A stretch of DNA of 64,000 nt from Paractinoplanes maris (GTDB lineage: Bacteria; Actinomycetota; Actinomycetes; Mycobacteriales; Micromonosporaceae), in the NCBI RefSeq assembly GCF_023544465.1, contig NZ_JALPVL010000005.1:248001-312000 (forward strand), written 5' to 3'. The notes below the pieces were generated by a model. That model made no database searches. It was given only the letters and a program-made list of their open reading frames with translations, and was not told the DNA's origin. Of the stretch, positions 35,899-45,100 are shown piece by piece (the first letter of the stretch is position 1; every line of letters starts with the position of its first letter). Both the position numbers and the translations under genes were made by a program.

Positions 35899-36441
35899 CT
35901 ACGACATGATCCAGCGGAACAACATGTTGTTCCGCTCGTCCCAGCACTTACCCAGGTACAGCTTGGTATAGGGGCTCGTGTGCTGACCGATGCACATGTC
36001 CTCGACGCGGCCACTATGGATCAGGCTGGTGGTCATGCTGTCGGGAGCCGTGATCGATGCCCGGGCCCATTTCTGCTTGGGGGGCGGCGTGGGCAGGCAG
36101 TATTCCGCGTACACCCGGTTGTTGTCGGCCGCCCTCTCCGGTGCGGACAAGCACCAGCGCCGACCGGTGGCGGGATCCCAGCGGTTGTTGACCACCCGGT
36201 ACCAACCATCGCCGAGCGCCTCCCACACCCAGTGCTCATTACCGACGTTGTGGCACGGATCCGGCCACGCGTACACCATGATGTCGGCCGCGCCGTTGGA
36301 CTTGAAATGCTGGTCGATGCAGTCGCCGGTCCGGCGGTTCTGCATGTGCTGCGCGCCGGCCGCGACCGCCGGCGACGCCACCACGAGACCACCCGCCAGT
36401 GTCAGGACCGCGATGGCCAGGATCGTTGTGATGCGGTTCAT
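35899..36441 (-). CDS. Secreted ricin-type beta-trefoil-like protein
   Basis: This 180-aa secreted protein (signal peptide ending ASPAVAAG) has three repeats of the beta-trefoil type: HMQNRRTGDCIDQHFKS, VNNRWDPATGRRWCLSAPE and SLIHSGRVEDMCIGQHTS, each with a Cys and a nearby Trp/Tyr strand (NEHWVWEALG, QKWARASI, NMLFRWIM). It probably binds carbohydrate, possibly alone as a lectin. ATG at 36439-36441 with a GGGGGAGG ribosome binding site. Confidence 0.68.
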   Translation of the reverse strand: MNRITTILAIAVLTLAGGLVVASPAVAAGAQHMQNRRTGDCIDQHFKSNGAADIMVYAWPDPCHNVGNEHWVWEALGDGWYRVVNNRWDPATGRRWCLSAPERAADNNRVYAEYCLPTPPPKQKWARASITAPDSMTTSLIHSGRVEDMCIGQHTSPYTKLYLGKCWDERNNMLFRWIMS

Positions 36442-36534
36442 CGATACCTCCCCCGTATCTTGAGCCTTCGTCCTATCAGGGGAAGGGCTCCGCGGGGGTG
36501 GTTCTGTCCTCGATCGACCAGTACCCGGACATGA

Positions 36535-36569
36535 CGACGGCCCGCGGCGCCAGGTGCCGCGGGCCGTCG
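36535..36569 (-). terminator. Strong hairpin terminator of csbD-like gene
   Basis: CGACGGCCCGCGGC (36535-36548) and GCCGCGGGCCGTCG (36556-36569) form a perfect 14-bp stem with a 7-nt loop, 17 nt after the CsbD stop. Confidence 0.8.
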
Positions 36570-36586
36570 GTCTGACCGGCGTGGGG

Positions 36587-36760
36587 TCAGGACTTGAAGG
36601 CGTCCTTGACGTTCTCCACGGCCTGCTTGAGCTTGGAGCTGCTCTGGTCGGCCTTGCCCTCGGCCTCGAGCTGCTCGTCGTCCGTGGCCCGGCCGACGCC
36701 CTCCTTGACCTTGCCCCCGAACTCCTCGGCCTTGTTGTCGACCTTGTCGTCGAATGCCAT
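36587..36760 (-). CDS. CsbD-family stress protein
   Basis: The 57-aa hydrophilic protein reads MAFDDKVDNKAEEFGGKVKE and then GVGRATDDEQLEAEGKADQ, the classic CsbD composition. CsbD-like proteins are strongly induced by general stress in many bacteria, though the mechanism is unknown. ATG at 36758-36760; followed by a strong terminator. Confidence 0.92.
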   Translation of the reverse strand: MAFDDKVDNKAEEFGGKVKEGVGRATDDEQLEAEGKADQSSSKLKQAVENVKDAFKS

Positions 36761-36819
36761 GACAGCCTCCAGTTCGTCGTGCCAACGACCTGCTGGTACC
36801 CACACTTGCCAAAGGGCAA

Positions 36820-37476
36820 TCACTGCCCGTCGGCGGCCACCGGCTCCTCGGCGGTGACCGGGTGGCGCAGCCCCGGGTGGCCGGGCGGCAGCGTCCGGCG
36901 GATCACCCACCAGCTCACGGCCAGGCACGCGGCCACCAGGGGCCAGGTCAGGGCGACGCGGGCCACGCCGAGCGCGACCACCTGCCCGGCGGCATAGAGA
37001 GGCAGGAAGATCGCCACCCGTACGACGTACTGCAGCACCCAGACCCAGCTGGCCAACCCGTACGACCGCAGCAGAGCCGGGTCGCGCCGCCACCGGGTCC
37101 GCTGCCCGAGCACCCCACCGACCACCAGGCCCAGCAGCGGCAGGCGGATCACGATGCTCACCGCCCAGGCCAGCGCGCTGGCCGCGTTGCTCAGCAGCTG
37201 CAGCAGGAAGAAGTCCTCGGCCCGGCCGGTCCGCAGCGCGATCAGCGCCGCCACGCACACGCCGAGCAGGCCGATCAGCACCGCGCGGGGCTTCTCACCG
37301 CGACGCAGCCGCCAGATCGACACCGCGATCGCGAACCCGACGGCCACCGCGGCCCCGGCCCAGATGGACTGGCCGCCGGCCGCCCAGCCGACCACGAACC
37401 CGGCCGCCGGCACGGTCGCGTCGATCGCGGCCCGCCGCCCGTTCAGCAGCTGCGACAGCGACTCCGGCTGCGTCAT
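36820..37476 (-). CDS. DUF3159 integral membrane protein
   Basis: This 218-aa protein has about five membrane helices and the DUF3159 hallmarks: an N-terminal PESLSQLLNGRRAAIDATVP, the sequence GRAEDFFLLQLLSNAASALA, and LLRSYGLASWVWVLQYVVR. The family is widespread in actinobacteria but unassigned. I chose the ATG at 37474-37476; a TTG at 37497 is an alternative. Confidence 0.82.
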   Translation of the reverse strand: MTQPESLSQLLNGRRAAIDATVPAAGFVVGWAAGGQSIWAGAAVAVGFAIAVSIWRLRRGEKPRAVLIGLLGVCVAALIALRTGRAEDFFLLQLLSNAASALAWAVSIVIRLPLLGLVVGGVLGQRTRWRRDPALLRSYGLASWVWVLQYVVRVAIFLPLYAAGQVVALGVARVALTWPLVAACLAVSWWVIRRTLPPGHPGLRHPVTAEEPVAADGQ

Positions 37477-37533
37477 CCCCCACCCCGCACTCTCCAAGAG
37501 TTAGGAAAGCCTAACCGCAGCCGGGGCGGGCTC

Positions 37534-38955
37534 TCACTCCAGGTGGAAGGTGGCGTCGCCGCGGCTGGTGGCGTCCGGGGTGGTCTCGAGCCGGAGCAGA
37601 TGGTCGACATGCCGGAGGTATCGGCCCGGGAAGTTCACCGACTCGAAGGAGACGCCCGCCGCGTCGGCCAGCCCGGCCCGCCGCTGGAAGCTCGCGTCGC
37701 CGCGGAACAAGGCCGTGCCGTCGGCTCGGTCGACCCACGCCTCGTTGTTGCGGTGGCGCAGGTAGTAGCCCGGATAGTTGGTCGACTCGAGCGACACCGA
37801 GCCACCGCCGGCCAGGCCGGGCACGATGCGGAACTGCGAGTCGGCCAGCGCTGTCACGGCGGTGTCGAGCCGGGCCCGGAAGTCCCAGTGGCGCAGGTAG
37901 CGGTCGGGGAGGTTGTGCGACCGCAGTCGTACGGGATGGGCTCCGTCCGGGATCGGGATGCCGAAGTTCGGCGTTCCGTCCACGTTCCAATAGAACTTCT
38001 GGACCCGGGTCCGCCGGTTGGGGTCGTTGAGCGGGTCGCCGCTGATGTCCCGGTAGTTGCGGTCGTGATAGACGATCAGGTCGCTCTGCCCGTCCTCGGC
38101 GACCGTGAACGAGTTGTGGCCCGGCCCGTACTGCCCGGTGGCCGCGTTGCTGACGAAGACCGGGTTCGGGCTCTTGGTCCACGACGAGGCGCTGAGCAGG
38201 TTGGCGGTGGCCGGCGCGGTGAGCAGCCCGAGGCAGTAGTTGGCATCGGTGGCACTGGCCGAATAGGTCATGAACACCTTGCCGTTGCGCACGATCACGG
38301 CCGGACCCTCGTTGACCGCGTACCCCCGGGTCTCCCAGGCCAAGGTCGGGACAGCCAGCCGTACGGGGGTGCCGGTGATCGTCCAGGGGCTGGTCATCCG
38401 GGCCAGGTAGAGGTTGGAGTTGGTGGCGATGCCCGGCTCCTGCTGCGCCCAGGCGAGGTAGCGGACGCCGTTGTGCACGAACGTCGTCTCGTCCAGCGAG
38501 AAGGTGTCCCAGGCAGTGACGATCCGCCCGCGCTCGGTCCACGGGCCGCTCAGCGGATTGGCGGCCGAGCTTTCCAGTACGTACATCCGGATGCGGAACC
38601 GGTCGTCGGCGCGCCCGGCCGTGAAGTAGACGTACCACTTCCCGTCGATGAAGTGGATCTCCGGCGCCCAGATGTTGGCGCTCATCTCGCCGCTCGCGTG
38701 CTTGCGCCAGATCACCGTCTCGGCCGCCGAGGACAACCCCGGTACGGTCGTCGCCCGGCGCAGCACGATGCGGTCGTACTCGGGCACGGTCGCGGTCATG
38801 TAGTAGTAGCCGTCGGTGTGCTTCCAGACGTGGGTGTCGGCCCGCTGGCCGGCGATCGGATTGGTGTAGGACACCGGCGGCGCGGCCACCGCGGGCGACG
38901 GCACCAGGAGGACGGCCGCGACGGCGAGGAGGACCTTATATCGAAGGTTGCCCAT
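37534..38955 (-). CDS. Secreted GH43 glycosidase with AbfB (CBM42-like) domain
   Basis: This 473-aa exported enzyme has a signal peptide (MGNLRYKVLLAVAAVLLVPS, cleavage near AVAA), a five-bladed GH43 domain beginning YTNPIAGQRADTHVWKHTDG (catalytic Asp likely in RADTHV) with MSANIWAPEIHFIDGKWYVY and the probable catalytic Glu in NEGPAVIV, and a C-terminal AbfB trefoil (about residues 330-473) with three SLESTNYPGYYLRH-like repeats. This combination suits an arabinofuranosidase or related arabinoxylan enzyme. The start codon lies inside a perfect inverted repeat, and a second palindrome sits just upstream. Confidence 0.88.
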   Translation of the reverse strand: MGNLRYKVLLAVAAVLLVPSPAVAAPPVSYTNPIAGQRADTHVWKHTDGYYYMTATVPEYDRIVLRRATTVPGLSSAAETVIWRKHASGEMSANIWAPEIHFIDGKWYVYFTAGRADDRFRIRMYVLESSAANPLSGPWTERGRIVTAWDTFSLDETTFVHNGVRYLAWAQQEPGIATNSNLYLARMTSPWTITGTPVRLAVPTLAWETRGYAVNEGPAVIVRNGKVFMTYSASATDANYCLGLLTAPATANLLSASSWTKSPNPVFVSNAATGQYGPGHNSFTVAEDGQSDLIVYHDRNYRDISGDPLNDPNRRTRVQKFYWNVDGTPNFGIPIPDGAHPVRLRSHNLPDRYLRHWDFRARLDTAVTALADSQFRIVPGLAGGGSVSLESTNYPGYYLRHRNNEAWVDRADGTALFRGDASFQRRAGLADAAGVSFESVNFPGRYLRHVDHLLRLETTPDATSRGDATFHLE

Positions 38956-38965
38956 ACCTTCGATA
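38939..38965 (-). promoter_or_regulatory. Inverted repeat enclosing the GH43 start codon
   Basis: TATCGAAGGT (38939-38948) and ACCTTCGATA (38956-38965) form a perfect 10-bp inverted repeat around a 7-nt loop that contains the start codon (38953-38955). In the transcript the AUG would sit in the loop of a 10-bp hairpin, with the GAAGG that could act as ribosome binding site in the stem. It could equally be a DNA operator. Confidence 0.7.
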
Positions 38966-38966
38966 G

Positions 38967-38980
38967 TGTTAACGATAACA
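38967..38980. promoter_or_regulatory. Palindromic operator upstream of GH43 gene
   Basis: TGTTAACGATAACA is an inverted repeat (TGTTA/TAACA) with an ACGA centre, directly before the hairpin. Such AT-rich dyads before glycosidase genes usually bind LacI-family sugar repressors; that is inference. Confidence 0.6.
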
Positions 38981-39011
38981 ACGCACGGGTCAAGCGCGGA
39001 TCGGGCGCGGC

Positions 39012-41024
39012 TCAGTCCCCGTTCGGCAGCGTGGGCGGCCCGGGCCGGGCCAGTTCCTCGATCAGCCGGGGCAACTGGCCGCGCTCGAGCAGGCTCTCGT
39101 CCGCCCGGATCCGGCTCATCAGCTGGTCGAGCAGCGCGAACGTGACCTCGGTGCGGGCCAGGTCGTGGTTGGCCCGGACCCGGCCCGCGTAGTCGGAGAG
39201 CGCCCGCTCGAGCACCGTCTGAGCCGCCGCCTGTGGCATCCGCGACCGGAAATAGCGGCGCTGGGCGGTCAGCGGCGGGTTGTGCATCTCCTGGATGAAG
39301 TCGAAGCGGTCGGCCCGGGTGGCGGCGGGGTCGAGGTTGTCCCGCGTCTCGTTGGGCGCGGCGAAGATCAGCACCCACTGGTTGCGGCGCAACTGGTTGA
39401 GCCGGCTGAGCAGGCCGGTGGCCAGATTGCGCCCGCTGAGCGACCCGGCTCCGCGCGGCCGGCGCAGCGCGTCCTCGCACTGCGCGATGAGGATCACCAC
39501 CCGCCGCAGGCGCATCAGGTCGTTGAGCACGTCGTCGAGCGCCACGTCGGGGAAGCCCCGGTTGTCACGGCGCAGGAAATCGGACGGGGTGAGCGTGAGC
39601 AGCGGCCAGTCCAGGGCCTTGGCGACCAGCTGGACCAGGCTGGTCTTGCGGGTGCCGGGCGGGCCGGGCAGCAGCAGCGAGGTGGCCGACGGCCGTTGCA
39701 CCGGGTGGGTGACGATCGGCTCGACGAAGTGCCGCCGGATCGCCGCGGAGAGGGTTCCGTCGTCGGTCGGGTCGGAGATCCGCTCCAGGTGGGACGGGTC
39801 GGGAGCGGTGAGCACGCCCAGCGGGAGCGCGAGGTCGGGCCACGGGATGTCCCGGCGGTGCCCGGCGGCCACCTCGTAGCCGAGCAGCACCCGCTCCTGG
39901 CGCAGGCGGACCAGCGCGTCGTGATAGCGGATGAGGAACAGCAGCACCACCGCGGTGGCCCAGGACTCCAGCCGGCCCGGGGAGCGCGCCCGGTCGTTGC
40001 ACCACCCGGCCCGGGCGCCGACCCGCATGAACGTGTTGTCGACGAGCTGCAGCGTCTTGCGCAGCACGCCGAGCAACGGGTCGACGTTGCCGTGCTCGCC
40101 CCGGTCGAGCCGGCTGATCAGCAACTCGGCCAGGGTGAGGGCGACCTCGAAGCTGGCCACGAACAGCTGTTGCGGGCCGCCGTAGGAGATCAGGCGAGAG
40201 GTCGGCCAGGAGCCGTCGGCGGTCTGCTCCTCGGCGATGACGACCAGGCTGCGGTCGGTCAGCGGCCGGTAGTCCGGCAGCTTGAAGCGGTGCAGCAACG
40301 CCACGCTGAACGCAAGCTCGGCCGGGTCGAACTGCGACGTTATCCCGGCCGAGTGCCGGCCGAGCTGCACCAGGATCGAGCGGCGGATGCGTACGCCGAG
40401 ATCCGGCCACCACTGCTGCGGCTCGGCCCGGGCCAGACCGAGCGCGTCCCCGGCGCGCACCGCGTGCAGGGTGATGAAGTCGTGCGTCTGGTCGCCGGCG
40501 GTGATCCGCCCGCCCTCCCACGCCCGCAGGTTCTGCTCCGTCTCGCGCCACAGGCTCAGGACGGCCTCGCTGACGTCCCCGCCCACACCGGTCAGCGGCC
40601 GCGTGGTCTGCCGGAGCACGGAGGAGAGCAGCACCTGGGCGTCGGTGAACATGTTGTATCCGTTGCTCGCCGACTCACGGACCAGGGCCGGATCGCTCGG
40701 CAGCGCCGCGAGGTGCCGCTCGGTGAGGTCGCGCAGGACGGCCGACACCTCGTCGCGCAGCACTCCGGTGTCACTGACGGTGTGCGACGCCGGGCGGTCG
40801 TACTCCACGAGCAGGCGGTAGAGCTCGACCAGGGCGATGTGGGCCCGGCAGGTCGACGTCTTGCCGATCACCGGCGGGGTGCCGGCGCCACCGGTCGTCG
40901 CGACGGTGTCGCGGATGAACGCACCGGCGGCGGGCTCGTAGAAGGTGAGCAGGGCCCGACCGGCGGCCAGCACCCGGTCGCGACTCTCGGCGATCTCGCG
41001 GTCGAGGTCAGACAGCTGCGTCAC
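39012..41024 (-). CDS. AAA+ ATPase with toroid-like N-terminal domain (last gene of the KAP operon)
   Basis: The 670-aa protein has two parts. Residues about 120-380 are helical and contain TADGSWPTSRLISYGGPQQL and later WCNDRARSPGRLESWATAVV, reminiscent of alpha/alpha-toroid (terpenoid-cyclase-like) folds with QW-like motifs. Residues about 405-660 form an AAA+ domain: Walker A is GPPGTRKTS (454-462, Arg where Gly is usual), Walker B is VVILIAQCEDA (509-519, lacking the usual DE pair), sensor 1 is WVLIFAAPNET (550-560) and the arginine-finger region is RADRFDF (571-577). GTG start with a GGGAGG ribosome binding site; it overlaps the methyltransferase gene by 17 bp. It could act as a remodelling or switch ATPase of the system, perhaps with weak hydrolysis. 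Confidence 0.72.
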   Translation of the reverse strand: MTQLSDLDREIAESRDRVLAAGRALLTFYEPAAGAFIRDTVATTGGAGTPPVIGKTSTCRAHIALVELYRLLVEYDRPASHTVSDTGVLRDEVSAVLRDLTERHLAALPSDPALVRESASNGYNMFTDAQVLLSSVLRQTTRPLTGVGGDVSEAVLSLWRETEQNLRAWEGGRITAGDQTHDFITLHAVRAGDALGLARAEPQQWWPDLGVRIRRSILVQLGRHSAGITSQFDPAELAFSVALLHRFKLPDYRPLTDRSLVVIAEEQTADGSWPTSRLISYGGPQQLFVASFEVALTLAELLISRLDRGEHGNVDPLLGVLRKTLQLVDNTFMRVGARAGWCNDRARSPGRLESWATAVVLLFLIRYHDALVRLRQERVLLGYEVAAGHRRDIPWPDLALPLGVLTAPDPSHLERISDPTDDGTLSAAIRRHFVEPIVTHPVQRPSATSLLLPGPPGTRKTSLVQLVAKALDWPLLTLTPSDFLRRDNRGFPDVALDDVLNDLMRLRRVVILIAQCEDALRRPRGAGSLSGRNLATGLLSRLNQLRRNQWVLIFAAPNETRDNLDPAATRADRFDFIQEMHNPPLTAQRRYFRSRMPQAAAQTVLERALSDYAGRVRANHDLARTEVTFALLDQLMSRIRADESLLERGQLPRLIEELARPGPPTLPNGD

Positions 41025-42123
41025 GCGCCTCCCTCTGTGAGCGGTAGCACTCCCGCAGTTCCCAGACCATCCCGGTCGCGTCGACCTCGATCACCATGAA
41101 CCCGTAGACCCGCTTGACGTCGGCACCCCCCTCGTCGAGGAAGGCTGTCCACTCCAGATGCGCGCCGTCCGGCCGGTACGCGATGGAGTCGACCCGGACC
41201 GAGACGGTGCGCTGGGACGAGACCTCGCTGCGCCAGTATTCCTGAATGCCGGTCAAACCATCAATAGGCGGCTGGAAAGGCTTGTCCCAATAGAGGGCGT
41301 TCCCGGTGAACACCGTTTCCAGCAGGTCCGGGTCTCGTTTACGCCAGGCGGTCAGATAGTTGCGGACCGCCTGCTCGCACCCGGCGTGCGGGCTCGGCTC
41401 GAAGGTGAGCCACCTGGTCGCCCAGGTGCGGTCCTCACCGTCGGCCGTGACGGCGCGGACGTCACCCTGGCCGAATCGCCGGACCAGCACACTTTCGCCG
41501 GCCAACTGCTCCAGTGCTGTCCACACTGTGTCGTCGGCCCGCTCGACGACCGTCACACTGCCGCGCGGGCCGGCCAGCGCGACCGCCCGGTTGAGGAAGT
41601 CCCAGGCGTGAGCGCGATTCTCGGTGAGGACGTGGGAGGCCAGCACCATGGCCGGTCCGGCCCAGCCGGCCGGCCGCTCGGTCGGCCAGTCACCGCCGAC
41701 CGCGACCACCTCCACATCGAACCGCCGGTCCTTGCTCAGCGTCGCGGCGACCTCGCGCAGCAGGCTCACCGCGTGCTGAAGCTGCCGCTCCGACCGGTCG
41801 AGCAGGTGAACCCGCACCTCTTCGAGACCGGCGTCGGCCAGGTAGGCCAGGGCCGCGGCCGAGGCGGCACCGCTGCCGCAGCCCAGGTCGATCACGGTCG
41901 TGGCCGGCTCCGGACGGGCCTCGGTCAGCGCGCGGACGCATTTGTGAAAGTTGACCAGCAGGAACTCGGCCGCGAAGGGCGCGTGCACGTGGTCGTAGTC
42001 CGGCGGCGCGGCGTCGGATGCCCGGAGCAGGCGCCTCAGATGGGAGCGCTCATCGGGCAGTGCCTCGACGCTCTCGTTCACCCACGCGGCGGCCACCTCG
42101 GCGACCACATCCGTTGTGCGCAT
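41008..42123 (-). CDS. Class I methyltransferase fused to an NTF2/SnoaL-like domain
   Basis: The 371-aa protein has a Rossmann methyltransferase domain (about residues 70-240) with SAM motif I VIDLGCGSGAASA (77-89), an acidic loop DRSERQ (motif II) and VLASHVLTENRAHAWDFL (motif IV/post). A C-terminal SnoaL/NTF2-like domain (about 250-365) follows, with YLTAWRKRDPDLLETVFTG and GLTGIQEYWR. Such a fusion could bind and methylate a small molecule or modify a partner; the substrate is unknown. ATG at 42121-42123, 47 bp after the KAP protein gene. Confidence 0.78.
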   Translation of the reverse strand: MRTTDVVAEVAAAWVNESVEALPDERSHLRRLLRASDAAPPDYDHVHAPFAAEFLLVNFHKCVRALTEARPEPATTVIDLGCGSGAASAAALAYLADAGLEEVRVHLLDRSERQLQHAVSLLREVAATLSKDRRFDVEVVAVGGDWPTERPAGWAGPAMVLASHVLTENRAHAWDFLNRAVALAGPRGSVTVVERADDTVWTALEQLAGESVLVRRFGQGDVRAVTADGEDRTWATRWLTFEPSPHAGCEQAVRNYLTAWRKRDPDLLETVFTGNALYWDKPFQPPIDGLTGIQEYWRSEVSSQRTVSVRVDSIAYRPDGAHLEWTAFLDEGGADVKRVYGFMVIEVDATGMVWELRECYRSQREARDAAV

Positions 42124-42170
42124 CGGCACACAGTAAACGCTGCGGGTTGCCACACAAGGACAATGAACCG

Positions 42171-45100
42171 TCAGCCGGTCGGTTGATAACCGACCGTTAA
42201 GGAGCTTGCCGCGAAAGGGCTCCGATTCACGTCCTCCCGCAGCTGCCCTTCCGCCTCCGCCAGCGCATCGGCGTCCCCGAGATCCCGGGCGACATCAGCG
42301 AGCTGCCGCCAGAGGTCGCGGAGCAGCCTGTCCCGCGGGCCGACCACGGCCGACCAGAGGCCGATGGCCTCGTCGAGGGCGGCCCGGGCCAGCTGCGGCT
42401 CGTGCAGGGCGGTCAGCACCGCGGCGTACGGTCGCAGCGTCTCGGCGATGTCGGGGTGGCCCGGCCGCAGGACGCGGCGCTGCACCTCCAGCGCCTCCTC
42501 GTAGCGACGGCGCGCGGCCGGCAGGTCGTCCATCTGGAACTCGACCCCGGCCAGCGTGACCAGACCCCGGGCGACCAGGGCGTCGTCGTCGTGCCGGCGC
42601 CGGTGCTCCGCGAGCATCGGCGCGAGCACCTGCCGGGCGACGCGCGGGTTCCCCTCCCGGTTGAGGCCGGCCAGACTGATCATCGTCGCGAGGTCGGAAC
42701 CGACCCCGGGCCGGTTCTGCACGGTCAGCGCGGCCTCGGTGTCACCGGCCTGCAGGTGGGCCAGGATGAGCAGCCCGGCCGCGTCGGGCAGGCCCCGCAG
42801 CAGCGGTACGGCGGCCGCTCCCCCGCCCAGGCTGACCACGGCCTCGCCGAGCACCCGCTGAGCCTCGCGACGCCGGGCGGGAGACGCGCCGGGATGCTCG
42901 GCGACCAGCCGGGCGACTCGTCCGGCCTGCAGGTAGCTCCCGGCGCCGATCAGGCCCCGCGCCGCCGCCACCAGGCCGGTGTGCATCGTCTCGGCCGGCA
43001 CGAGCAGCCGCTCGCCGTGGGCGGCCAGCGCGGCCAGGTGGGCCGCCAGGTCACCGGTGCCCTCACCGATGACGAACGGGAGGGGGTCCCGGGCGATGAC
43101 GGCCACCGTCTGCTCGACGATGCCGCGGGACTCCTCGACGGCCAGCACCGCCCGCGCCGCCAGCTGCACGAGCGGGTGCAACTCGACGCTACCGGCGTTC
43201 AGCAGGGCCAGCGAATGCTCGTGCAGCAGCCCGAGCGTCTCTTCGGAGGCGCCGGCCAGCGCCCGCGGGAAGGGCTGCGGAGCGACGAACGCCGGGGCAC
43301 CGACCTCGGCCGGGAGCAGGGTCACGCCGGTCAGGAGACCGGCGCGCCCGACGAACGCGAGGTCGTCGTCGGCCAGCCGCTTGCGGAACTCCCGGGCCGG
43401 CACCGCGACCAGGCGCAGATGGCGCACCGCGGCGGTGAGCGCCGACGGCAGCCGCCCGAGGGCCTCGGCCAGGGCCCGCAACTCCTCGTCGGGCTCGTCG
43501 CGGAGCTGGCTCCGCAGGAAGTCCACGGCCTGATCGCTGTCGAACGGCCCGATGTCGACGTGCCGGGCCGTCTGCGACCAGCTCTGCCGCCGGGTCGTGA
43601 TCAGCACGTCGCCCCGGCCGGTCAGCGGCAGATAGGGGCGCAGCGTGCCCGGATCGGTGGCCCCGTCGATGATCAGCAGCCATCGGCCGGTGCCGGCCAG
43701 CCGTTCCCCGACCTGGGTGAGCGGGTCAGGGCCCGTACGCCCGGACCCGCCCAGCTCGTGCGCCAGCGCCAGCAGGGCCGCCTCGACGCGCCCGGCCTCA
43801 CCACCGTCGATCCACCACACCACCTGGTATTCGTCGGCGTGGCTCTGGGCGTAGTGGCGGGCGGCCTCGCTCTTGCCCGCTCCCGGCATGCCGATCAGGG
43901 CGCACACGGTCGGCGAGTCGTCGGTGCGGTTCTCCAGCATGCACAGCGCCAGCCGCTCGCTGATCTCCGCCCGGTGCACCAGGCCCTTGGCCGGTTGCCG
44001 CACGTTGGTGACCCGCAGGCCCCGCCCCGGGTAGGGCAACGCCGAGTCCGCCGCGGAGCTGCCGCCCGACCCCAGGTCGGCGGGCCGGCGGTGGCGCGGG
44101 TCGAGCGCGCTGAGCAGCACGGCCCGGGCTTCGTGCTCCTGCAGGCTTTCGACGTCGAGGGCCTGCTCGTCGGCCAGCATCGCCGGCACGGCAACCGGGG
44201 CCACCCGGGCCACCAGCAGGCGGGCGCCGGTGACCCGCAGGGCGGCCCACTGCTGGGCGGCGACCGTCTCGGCGGCCAGCCGGGAGAGCACCACGACGAG
44301 GTAACCGGCCGGTGGTGGCGTCTCGGCCCCGCCCAGCTGCACCTGGTAGCCGGCGTCGGACAGTTGCCGGGCCAGCCACTCGGCCCAGGCGATGTCGTCC
44401 CGCAGGTGCCAGATGGTGAAGGTCGCAGCCGCCTCCGGCCGGCCCTCCGGGGGCACCTCGGTGGGGACCACGGCCCGGACGAAGGACAGGTATTCGCCGG
44501 CCGAGACCCGCGTGAACGAGTCGGACTCGCAGAGCCGGTAACGGAACAGGGCCGGCAGGTCCGGGTGCTTCGCCGCGAACCGCCGGGCGCGCTCGTCCTC
44601 GAGGATCCGGTCGGCGCTCGGCGTCGCCTCGTCCGTCACCGGTGGGGTGAGCGCGTACGAGTGCTCCAGCGCGGCCAGCAGCGCCGGGTCGTCCACGACG
44701 GCGTCGTAGACGTCGCGGTAGCCGGTCTGGAGCACCACGATCTTGGCCAGCAGGGGCGGCACCAGCGGGGAGTCGCTCAGCGCGCGGGCGGCCAGGCTCT
44801 TGAGCAGGGTGAAGGTCTGCACCATGCGCTTGATGCGCCGCGGGTTGAAGGGCGGGTTGCCGCGCAGGATCGGCAGGCACAGACGGACGTCCTCGTCGGA
44901 CGAGATCCGCAGGATCAGGTTGTCGGCCGCGGCCGAGGTGACCGGCGGCAGCGAGAAGGGCAGCTGCACGATCTTCTCGAAATAGGTCTCGGAGATCCGC
45001 CGCAGCAGAACCTCCTGCGGGGCCAGATCCTTGTAGCGGACGGACACCGCGTTCTCGATGATGTCGCGGTCGACCGCGACCAGGAAGACACAGCCCTCGA

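Noticed and set aside
39012..41024. N-terminal part of the AAA+ protein as a true terpene cyclase
   Set aside because: Only QW-like wording is seen; the catalytic DxDD or DDxxD motifs are absent.
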